A program made the translations under genes and the position numbers. 64,000 nucleotides of DNA from Microbacterium imperiale (GTDB taxonomy: Bacteria > Actinomycetota > Actinomycetes > Actinomycetales > Microbacteriaceae), in the NCBI RefSeq assembly GCF_017876655.1, contig NZ_JAGIOK010000001.1, forward strand, positions 248,001-312,000, given 5' to 3'. Shown here piece by piece: positions 54,378 through 64,000 of this stretch. Numbering within the stretch: position 1 is the first letter of the stretch; each line of letters begins with the position of its first letter. The notes below the pieces were generated by a model. That model had not been told where the DNA came from, searched no databases, and saw nothing but the letters and a program-made list of their open reading frames with translations.

Positions 54378-54986
54378 GTGACTGTTCTGACCCTCGTGCG
54401 CCACGGCGAGACCGATTGGAACCGCGATCGCCGGATCCAGGGATCCACCGACATCCCTCTCAACGACACCGGGCGGGCCCAGGCTCGGGCCGTGGGAGTC
54501 GAGCTCGCCGCGAAGCTGTCGGGCGTCCCCGGCGTGACGGTGGCCTCGAGCGACCTCGCGCGCGCCGCCGAGACCGCGCGCCTGATCGCCGCTGAACTCG
54601 ACGCTCCGGACCCGCTCGCCTACCCCGAGCTGCGCGAGCGGGGCTACGGCGACGCCGAGGGCGTCGGGGTCGAGGAGTTCCACGCCCGCTGGGGAGAATG
54701 GGCCACCGCCGAGGTGCCCAACGCCGAGCCGTGGCCCACGGTGCGCGAGCGTGCGCTCCGCGGGCTCGAGCGCGCGGTCCGTGACGCGCGGACGCGCACC
54801 GCGCCGGTCGCGGCGCCGCTGATCGTCGTCGCGCACGGTGCGCTGATCCGCGAAGTGATCCGCCATGCCACCGCCGACGAGTTCCCGCTGCAGGGCGTGC
54901 GCCTGGCCAACGGTTCGAGCCACACATTCCTCTTCGAGCGCGAGCGCCTGCGGCTGCTCGAGTCGGCGGCGGTGGCGTCGGGCTGA
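54378..54986 (+). CDS. Histidine phosphatase (phosphoglycerate mutase-like)
   Basis: A 202-residue protein with the catalytic RHGET at residues 8-12 (LTLVRHGETDWN), a second-phase NDTGRAQA, ERGYGDAEG and C-terminal VAHGALIREVIRH containing the second His. Members are broad-specificity phosphatases, phosphoglycerate mutases or acid phosphatases of cofactor synthesis; the choice is open. The GTG at 54378 follows TAGGGT by six bases, so it is transcribed on its own as a probably leaderless mRNA, 37 bp behind the sirtuin. Confidence 0.9.
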   Translation: MTVLTLVRHGETDWNRDRRIQGSTDIPLNDTGRAQARAVGVELAAKLSGVPGVTVASSDLARAAETARLIAAELDAPDPLAYPELRERGYGDAEGVGVEEFHARWGEWATAEVPNAEPWPTVRERALRGLERAVRDARTRTAPVAAPLIVVAHGALIREVIRHATADEFPLQGVRLANGSSHTFLFERERLRLLESAAVASG

Positions 54987-55028
54987 ACCGCCGACACGCC
55001 GGCACTGGCCGGTGTATCGTCCAGGTTC

Positions 55029-55502
55029 ATGGCAACGCACGACCGGGTCGATCTGGCACTCCTCGACGCTCTCGCCGGCGATCCTCGGGCGACGGTCGTC
55101 GCACTGTCGGAGCGGTTGGGGATGTCACGCAACACCGTGCAAGCGCGCATGGGACGCCTTGAGCAGGCCGGCGTCTTCCTCTCGTACGAGCGCGCGATCT
55201 CGATGCGCGCCCTCGGGTACCCGATCGAAGCGGTCGTGAGCGTCATCCTCCGCCAGCCCGAACTCCCCCGCATCGCCCGCGAGCTCGCCGAGATCCCCGA
55301 AGTCCTGCAGGCTCAGGGCCTCAGCGGTCAGGTCGATCTGATGGTGCGCGTCGTCGCGCACGACACCCAGCACCTCTTCGCCATCGACGCCCGCATCCTC
55401 GCCGTCGACGGCGTCGAGCGCACCGAGACCTCGCTCATCATGGACGAGGTGATCCCGCACCGCGTTCGACCATTGCTGCAGCAGAGCCGATCGGGCGTGT
55501 GA
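55029..55502 (+). CDS. Lrp/AsnC-family transcriptional regulator
   Basis: A 157-residue regulator. N-terminal helix-turn-helix at ~18-50 (ATVVALSERLGMSRNTVQAR) and a C-terminal RAM domain (~75-145) for amino-acid binding and oligomerisation (GLSGQVDLMVRVVAHD). The ATG at 55029 comes eight bases after TATCGT. The 3' end overlaps the convergent EamA exporter gene by 65 bp, so transcripts of both are complementary at their ends. Effector and targets are unknown; amino acids are likely. Confidence 0.9.
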   Translation: MATHDRVDLALLDALAGDPRATVVALSERLGMSRNTVQARMGRLEQAGVFLSYERAISMRALGYPIEAVVSVILRQPELPRIARELAEIPEVLQAQGLSGQVDLMVRVVAHDTQHLFAIDARILAVDGVERTETSLIMDEVIPHRVRPLLQQSRSGV

Positions 55503-56478
55503 TCGGCGGCGCGCCGTCCGCATCAAGACGTACGAGCACGACTCCGACGAGGATGAGCGCTCCCCCGGCGAACTGCACGGGGGCGGGAGCTTCGGCCAGC
55601 AGCAGCCAGGCGAACCCGAGCGCGAACAGCACCTCCGACAGCCCGATGAACGACGCCAGCCGCGATCCGGTGCGCGGTACCGCCGAGACGCCGAGCGCGT
55701 AGGCGGTTCCGGTCGCGAGGCCGACGAACAGCAGCACGGCGAGCGGCGGGAGCTCGGCGCCCAGCACCGCCGCAGCGCCGCCGGAGACGGCGAGCGGCAG
55801 CAGCCCGAGGCCGAGCAGGACGGCGATGAACGTCGCGGCCACCACCATGCCTCCCGCCGCCAGCACGATGGGCGCCAGCGTGTCGCCCGTGCGCTCGGCC
55901 ATCACGAAATAGACGCACGTGCACAGCGCCGCCCCCAGCGCGAGCAGCGTGCCCCAGAAGTCGAACCGCGCACCCGCGATGTCGACCACCAGGACCAGGC
56001 CGATCATCGCGACGACCGACCCGGCGATGACGGTGTTCGAGGGGCGACGGCGCGTCCGCAGCCAGACCCACAGGACCAGCAGCACGGGCGCTAAGTACTG
56101 GATGAGGAGCGCCACGGCGACCGGCATCCGCTGCATCGCGGAGAAGTAGAACAGCTGGCAGCCGACGACGGGCATGAGACCGAAGGCGATCATCGCGCCC
56201 CCGTGCCGGCGCAGGATGCCGCGGTCGCGGACGATCGCACGCACGAGGAACGGTGAGAGCACGAGGGCCGCCGTGGCGATGCGCACGAACAGCGCCGCGC
56301 CGAGAGACCAGCCCGCTTCGAGCAGGGGCTTGACGAGCGGCCCGCTCGACGAGAACGCGAGCGCCGACGCGACGGCCATCGCCATGCCGATGGTCCGGCG
56401 ACCGGCCGAGGACGCCGCCGGAGCATCCGCGGAGTCGGCGACTGCGATGATGGGCAGGGGCGCGGTCGGGTTCGTCAT
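55438..56478 (-). CDS. EamA/DMT-family exporter
   Basis: A 346-residue permease with 10 helices in two EamA repeats; first repeat starts MAMAVASALAFSSSGPLVKP, second around LLALGAALCTCVYFVMAE. The N-terminal ~28 residues are a polar extension and the C-terminal ~25 are Ala/Gly-rich. Relatives export amino acids or metabolites. The ATG at 56478 has no strong ribosome site. The gene is divergent from the CGNR regulator and overlaps the Lrp gene end. Control by CGNR or Lrp is plausible. Confidence 0.87.
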   Translation of the reverse strand: MTNPTAPLPIIAVADSADAPAASSAGRRTIGMAMAVASALAFSSSGPLVKPLLEAGWSLGAALFVRIATAALVLSPFLVRAIVRDRGILRRHGGAMIAFGLMPVVGCQLFYFSAMQRMPVAVALLIQYLAPVLLVLWVWLRTRRRPSNTVIAGSVVAMIGLVLVVDIAGARFDFWGTLLALGAALCTCVYFVMAERTGDTLAPIVLAAGGMVVAATFIAVLLGLGLLPLAVSGGAAAVLGAELPPLAVLLFVGLATGTAYALGVSAVPRTGSRLASFIGLSEVLFALGFAWLLLAEAPAPVQFAGGALILVGVVLVRLDADGAPPITRPIGSAAAMVERGAGSPRP

Positions 56479-56492
56479 CGGCAGGCCTCGCG

Positions 56493-56525
56493 TGTCACGG
56501 GTGAAAGTTATCTACACTCGTGACA
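56493..56525. promoter_or_regulatory. Inverted repeat between EamA and CGNR genes
   Basis: TGTCACG (56493-56499) and CGTGACA (56519-56525) are perfect inverted repeats with 19 bases between. They occupy the 75-bp divergent promoter region together with TAGATA (minus strand), a plausible -10 for the EamA gene. Candidate operator of the CGNR protein. Confidence 0.4.
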
Positions 56526-56553
56526 GTAACGCTCGATTGAGTCAGGAGTCAAC

Positions 56554-57114
56554 ATGGTGTTCATCCATGACACCGAACTGTCGTTGCGCGCCACGGCGGC
56601 ACTGGTCAACACGCTGCCTCGCACGAGCGCGGGAACCGCTGACACCCTGGCCGACCGCGACGACCTCGACGCCTATCTGGCGGAGTTCGCCTTCACCGGG
56701 GCGATCGTGCGCGACGAGGCCGAGCTGCAGGCCCTGCGCCGCATCCGCCCCCGGCTGCGCGAGCTCTGGACGCTCGGTCGCGACGAGGCGGTCCCGCATG
56801 TCAACGCCATGCTGCGCGACGGGCATGCGCAGCCCCAGCTCGTGATCCATGACGGCTACGACTGGCACATCCACGCCACCCCCGACGACGCTCCCCTCGC
56901 AACGCGCATCCTCGTCGAGGCGGCGATGGCGTTCGTCGATGTCATCCGCGCCGACGCCTACGACCGGGTGCGTACGTGCGCGGCCGACGACTGCGCCGCC
57001 GTCTATGTCGACTTCTCGAAGAACGGCTCGAAGCGCTACTGCGACACCGGCAACTGCGGCAATCGCATGAACGTCAACGCCTATCGTCGACGGAAAGCCC
57101 GAGAAAGCGCCTGA
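56554..57114 (+). CDS. CGNR zinc-finger transcriptional regulator
   Basis: A 186-residue protein of the ABATE-CGNR family. The N-terminal ABATE-like domain (~1-130, LSLRATAALVNTL, LRELW) may bind a ligand, and the C-terminal zinc finger has Cys in CAADDC, then YCDTGNCGNRMNVNAYRRR containing the CGNR signature and basic DNA-binding helix. GTCAGGAG precedes the ATG at 56554. It is divergent from the EamA exporter, a common pairing, so it probably regulates it. Its 3' end overlaps the alpha/beta hydrolase gene by 41 bp. Confidence 0.9.
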   Translation: MVFIHDTELSLRATAALVNTLPRTSAGTADTLADRDDLDAYLAEFAFTGAIVRDEAELQALRRIRPRLRELWTLGRDEAVPHVNAMLRDGHAQPQLVIHDGYDWHIHATPDDAPLATRILVEAAMAFVDVIRADAYDRVRTCAADDCAAVYVDFSKNGSKRYCDTGNCGNRMNVNAYRRRKARESA

Positions 57115-57976
57115 TCGCCGTCGCCGCCTCACGCGGCTTCTCGTAGTGGATGAGGTGTCCGACGCCGTCGAGCTCGACGAGCTCGGCCCGGGCGAAGAGC
57201 GTCTGCAGGTGACGCTCGGCATCGATGGGCGTGATGTCGTCCTGCACCGCGGCGATGAGGAGGGTCGGCTGCGAGATCTCGGGGGCGAACGCACGGACGT
57301 CGTTCGAGACCGACGTGACGAACGCGTCACGCAGGACGTCGCGGTCGGCGAAGCGCGAGAAGTACGTGTCGTGCTGAGCGTGGACGAAGCGGCGCAGTCC
57401 TCTGTCGCGCGTCTTGACCATGGCGAGACTCATCACGCGGACGATGATGCGGTTGCGCAGGAGCGCCTCGCCGAGGCGTCGCGGCAGCGATGCGCCGAGG
57501 CCGTAGTACCAGATCGCCAGACGGGTGAAGAAGCCGCGCGGCCCCTCGAGAGCCGGAGCGCCGATCGGATTGATCAGGATCAGCTGCGGGGTCGCGAGTC
57601 CGCGTGCGACCGCCGCGGACGCGACTATCGAGCCGAACGAGTGCCCCACGACGACCGAGTCGGGCGCGACAGCGGCTGCGAACGCCGTGAGCCACTCCGC
57701 GTACGTCGTCAGGTCGTGCGTCCGGCCCGGCAGCGGGGCGGTTTCACCGAAGCCCGGGAGGTCGGGCATGACGACGCGGACATCGCCGAGGTGCGCCACG
57801 ACCGGCTCGAGTCCGTGATGCTCGCCCCGGAATCCGTGCACCGCGAGCAAGGTACGGGGGGCGTCGTCGCGCCCATAGACCCAGAAGGACGTCCGTCCGC
57901 CCAGCACGGATGCCTCGGCGCGGCGCACCGGGATGCGCGAGAGGAGCTCGGAGTACGGCGACGGCGCGGAGGGCAT
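57074..57976 (-). CDS. Alpha/beta hydrolase
   Basis: A 300-residue alpha/beta-fold hydrolase. Oxyanion motif HGFRGEHHG at ~47, nucleophile Ser113 in VVGHSFGSI, Asp in QDDITPIDAE and His in DGVGHLIHYE. A cap domain occupies ~150-225 with basic helices (WYYGLGASLPRRLGEALLRN). No signal peptide is visible. The ATG at 57976 stands six bases after TAGACT. Its end overlaps the convergent CGNR gene. The substrate cannot be deduced. Confidence 0.88.
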   Translation of the reverse strand: MPSAPSPYSELLSRIPVRRAEASVLGGRTSFWVYGRDDAPRTLLAVHGFRGEHHGLEPVVAHLGDVRVVMPDLPGFGETAPLPGRTHDLTTYAEWLTAFAAAVAPDSVVVGHSFGSIVASAAVARGLATPQLILINPIGAPALEGPRGFFTRLAIWYYGLGASLPRRLGEALLRNRIIVRVMSLAMVKTRDRGLRRFVHAQHDTYFSRFADRDVLRDAFVTSVSNDVRAFAPEISQPTLLIAAVQDDITPIDAERHLQTLFARAELVELDGVGHLIHYEKPREAATAIRRFLGLSVDDRR

Positions 57977-58032
57977 TCGTCGAGTCTACGGATCACTCCC
58001 CTCGACGAACGCCGTCCGCGCCGCCGTGTGCG

Positions 58033-61492
<3,460 letters not shown>

Positions 61493-61496
<4 letters not shown>

Positions 61497-62818
61497 CGTT
61501 CTTCTCCTCTGGATTCCACCCGGATGCCGCCGGTGCGGGGATGCGGGTCGTCGGCGTCCGCATCGGACGGCGCCCGCTCGACGAACACCGTCGCGAGGCC
61601 GCGGCCGCGACCGCGCGAGACGCCGCCGGTGATCATCAGGCCGTCGGCCACGACGGTGGCCCCGGGCATGGGCACGCGGCCCAGCTGCTTGCCCAGCAGG
61701 CCGCCGATCGAGTCGACATCGTCGTCGTCGAGCTCGAGGCCGAACAGCTCTCCGACCTCGTCGAGGCCCAGCCGAGCACTGACCCGGTAGCGGCCCGGCT
61801 CGAGCTCGACGACCTCAGCGGCGCCGCGGTCGTACTCGTCCGCGATGTCGCCGACGAGCTCCTCGATCAGGTCCTCGAGCGTGATCAGTCCCGCCACGCC
61901 GCCGTATTCATCGACGACGAGACACACGTGCACGGCATCCCGCTTCATCTGCTGCAGCAGCGTCTCGGCACGCATCGACTCGGGCACGAACACCGCCGCG
62001 CGGGCGACGCGCCCCACCGGGACGTCTCGCCATCCTGCCGCTTCTCCGTAGGAGAACTGCACCAGGTCCTTCAGGTAGACGACACCCAGGATGTCGTCGC
62101 GCTCGTCGTCCGTGACGGGCATGCGCGAGACCCCGCGCTCGAGGAACAACGCCAGCGCCTCATGGGTCGTCGCGGTCTGCGGAACCGTGACCATGTCGGT
62201 CCGAGGAACCATGACGCTGCGGACGAGCGTGTCGGTGAAGTCGAAGACGGAGTGGATCAGGTCGCGATCGTCCGCCTCGATGAGGTCCTGCGACGCGGCC
62301 TCGTCGACCATGCTCAGCAGCTGCTCCTCGGAGGCGAACGACGTGCCGCGCGAGACGCCGGGCGTGACCCGGTTGCCGACGATGACCAGCAGGTGCGCGA
62401 GCGGACCCAGCACGATCCGGGCAGCGCGCACGATGGGCGCGCACGCGATGAGGAGCCCCCGGGCGTGCTGGCGGCCGACCGAGCGGGGGCTCGCGCCCAC
62501 GAGGACGAACGACACCGCCGTCATCAGGAGCGCCGCGACCAGGATCGCCCACCACAGATTCTCGAGCGCGAGCGTCAGGGCCGCCGTGACGAAGACCGCG
62601 GCGGTCGACTCGGCGAGGATGCGGATGAAGACGACGGCGTTGCCGTGGGCCGTCGTGTCGTCGGCGATGCGCCGCAGGGCGTTCTGCTGCCGGCCGAGCT
62701 CGGCCCAGTCCGACAGGTCGGAGCGTGAGGTGACGCCCAGCGCGGCATCCAGAGCCGCCATCAGGCCCCCGAGCGCGACCAGGAAGACCGCGCCGAGGGC
62801 GAGGAGGAGCTCGGTCAC
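61493..62818 (-). CDS. CBS-domain membrane protein (HlyC/CorC family)
   Basis: A 441-residue protein. Residues 1-150 form the DUF21/CNNM membrane domain with ~3-4 helices (LLLALGAVFLVALGGLMAAL at the start). Two CBS domains (~200-325; VMVPRTDMVTVP, VCLVVDEYGGVAGLITLEDL) and a CorC/HlyC C-terminal domain (~345-420; DSIGGLLGKQLGRVP) follow. Such proteins are linked to Mg/Co transport. The GTG at 62818 overlaps ybeY by GTGA. Its place in the era operon is conserved in actinobacteria, though its tie to ribosome maturation is unclear. Confidence 0.92.
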
Positions 62819-63279
62819 GCTCGGCGGCGCTCGCTCGCGTGGAAGGCCGAGATCAGCTCGCGCTGAAGCCCGAACATCTCGCGCTCCTCTTCGGGCTCGG
62901 CGTGGTCGAATCCGAGCAGGTGCAGCAGTCCGTGCGTGGTGAGCAGGATCAGTTCGTCGAGGGTGGTGTGTCGAGCTGCCTGAGCCTGCGCCTCGGCGAC
63001 CTGCGGGCACAGCACGATGTCGCCGAGCAGCCCGGGGGGCGTCGGTGCATCCTCGGTGCCGGGGCGCAGCTCGTCCATCGGGAAGCTCAGGACGTCGGTG
63101 GGGCCGGGCTCGTCCATCCACTGCACGTGCAGCGACTCCATCGCCCCTTCGTCGACGAGGAGGATGGCCAGGTCGGCATCGGGGCTGACGTTCAGCTGCG
63201 CCAGGTTGTGCTCCGTCAGACGCAGCAGCACGGTCTCATCGACCGAGACCCCGGACTCGTTGGTGATCTCGATGGTCAT
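62815..63279 (-). CDS. ybeY: Endoribonuclease YbeY
   Basis: A 154-residue zinc-dependent RNase of 16S rRNA 3'-end processing and 70S quality control. The metal motif [12 protein letters not shown] (three His) lies near residue 115, and the conserved [11 protein letters not shown] stands at ~60. The ATG at 63279 overlaps the phoH stop as ATGA. The C-terminus is a short basic tail (ASERRRA). Length and motifs are normal. Confidence 0.96.
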   Translation of the reverse strand: MTIEITNESGVSVDETVLLRLTEHNLAQLNVSPDADLAILLVDEGAMESLHVQWMDEPGPTDVLSFPMDELRPGTEDAPTPPGLLGDIVLCPQVAEAQAQAARHTTLDELILLTTHGLLHLLGFDHAEPEEEREMFGLQRELISAFHASERRRA

Positions 63280-64000
63280 GAAGAACGTCCTCGTTTCGGG
63301 AGTCGATCGCGGGGACCGGCGGGGCGGGCCGTCGAGCGGCGTTCGGCGCGGTTGGCGAACTCGCTCGCCTCGTCGCGCTCGCGCCGCGCCAGCAGGCGCT
63401 GCTCGTCGTACTCGCTGTAGGCGTCGACGATCCGGCCGACGAGCGTGTGGCGCACGACGTCGTCGCTCGTGAGGGTCGCGAAGTGGATGTCGTCGATGTC
63501 CTTGAGGACGCGCGTCACGGTGCGCAGGCCCGAGGTGCCCTGTGGCAGATCGACCTGCGTGATGTCGCCGGTCACGACCATCCGGGTGCCGAACCCGAGA
63601 CGCGTGAGGAACATCTTCATCTGCTCGGGCGTGGTGTTCTGCGCCTCGTCGAGCACGACGAAGGAGTCGTTCAGCGTCCGACCGCGCATGTACGCCAGCG
63701 GCGCGACCTCGATCGTTCCCGTCGCCATGAGCTTGGGCACGAGCTCGGGATCGAGCATCTCGTTGAGCGCGTCGTACAGCGGCCGCAGGTACGGGTCGAT
63801 CTTGTCGGTGAGGGTCCCCGGCAGGAATCCGAGCCGTTCGCCCGCCTCGACGGCCGGGCGCGTCAGGATGATGCGGTTGACCTCTTTACGCTGCAGGGCC
63901 TGCACGGCCTTCGCCATCGCGAGGTAGGTCTTACCCGTGCCCGCAGGACCGATGCCGAAGACGATCGTGTTCTCCTCGATCGCGTCGACGTACGCCTTCT
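63276..64000 (-). CDS. phoH: PhoH-like ATPase (5' end outside window)
   Basis: Partial: the start lies beyond base 64000. The fragment includes Walker [13 protein letters not shown] at about 63928-63963, the arginine-containing [20 protein letters not shown], Walker B VVLDEAQN and sensor GDITQVDLP. PhoH proteins are ATPases with probable RNA-helicase activity and here belong to the ybeY-era operon. The C-terminal ~40 residues are basic ([18 protein letters not shown] and following). The 3' end overlaps ybeY by ATGA. Confidence 0.95.
   Translation of the reverse strand, partial: KAYVDAIEENTIVFGIGPAGTGKTYLAMAKAVQALQRKEVNRIILTRPAVEAGERLGFLPGTLTDKIDPYLRPLYDALNEMLDPELVPKLMATGTIEVAPLAYMRGRTLNDSFVVLDEAQNTTPEQMKMFLTRLGFGTRMVVTGDITQVDLPQGTSGLRTVTRVLKDIDDIHFATLTSDDVVRHTLVGRIVDAYSEYDEQRLLARRERDEASEFANRAERRSTARPAGPRDRLPKRGRSS

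Noticed and set aside
54994..55015. Imperfect hairpin between the histidine phosphatase and Lrp genes
   Set aside because: The stem has a two-base bulge and no T-run, and it overlaps the -10 hexamer of the Lrp gene; neither a terminator nor an operator can be supported.

Overview
The window is a gene-dense stretch of high-GC actinobacterial chromosome. RbpA, PafB/PafC, HelY, TatA/TatC, a PdtaR-type ANTAR regulator, frequent GTG starts and many leaderless-looking promoters all point to the Actinomycetota. Protein style and gene order suggest Microbacteriaceae, most likely Microbacterium or a close relative; this is inference from memory, not from a search. I see no phage, insertion sequence, plasmid function or CRISPR array, and no gene-free stretch longer than about 230 bases.

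Layout. 1-4.4 kb: end of gltB, gltD (glutamate synthase) and pyk, then a terminator and tRNA-Leu(CAA). 4.6-8.4 kb: pdtaR, a hotdog thioesterase and polA. 8.5-15.1 kb: a DUF885 metallopeptidase, an LLM flavin oxidoreductase, an MFS permease coupled to an SGNH hydrolase, a DUF6458 small membrane protein and a second MFS permease. 15.2-21.3 kb: accessory-looking segment, visibly less GC-rich, with a YdeI-like protein, an aminoglycoside-phosphotransferase-fold protein, a decayed ECF sigma factor and a four-gene set LCP ligase - FtsW/RodA-like SEDS protein - histidine kinase - response regulator. 21.4-30.4 kb: GH65 phosphorylase, AEC permease, HdeD-like protein, S9 peptidase with an SDR protein, and NfeD-SPFH-glycerophosphodiesterase. 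30.5-41.7 kb: rbpA, lnt, helY, tatC, tatA, pafC, pafB, an FKBP lipoprotein, trmI, a HAD phosphatase and a PAC2 protein. 41.8-49.8 kb: uppP, an M20 peptidase, a two-component system divergent from a lipoprotein-adaptor-ABC exporter operon, and tRNA-Leu(GAG). 49.9-57.9 kb: a superfamily 2 helicase, a second SGNH hydrolase, a TrmH-like methyltransferase, a class II-like sirtuin, a histidine phosphatase, an Lrp regulator, an EamA exporter divergent from a CGNR regulator, and an alpha/beta hydrolase. 58.0-64 kb: leuA with a leucine-rich leader peptide and hairpin, a lipoprotein, then era, a CorC/HlyC-type CBS protein, ybeY and phoH (cut by the window end).

How genes work together. Many neighbours are translationally coupled by ATGA or GTGA overlaps: HK-RR, S9-SDR, SPFH-GDPD, helY-tatC, pafB-pafC, HAD-trmI, the whole ABC exporter operon, and era-corC-ybeY-phoH. 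The most interesting items are the leuA attenuator (17-residue leader with four consecutive Leu codons plus a 10-bp perfect hairpin), the LCP-SEDS-two-component cluster without a visible PBP partner, an 11-bp-phased direct repeat before the ABC exporter operon, and a window-wide pattern of -10 hexamers placed 6-8 nt before start codons, implying leaderless mRNAs.
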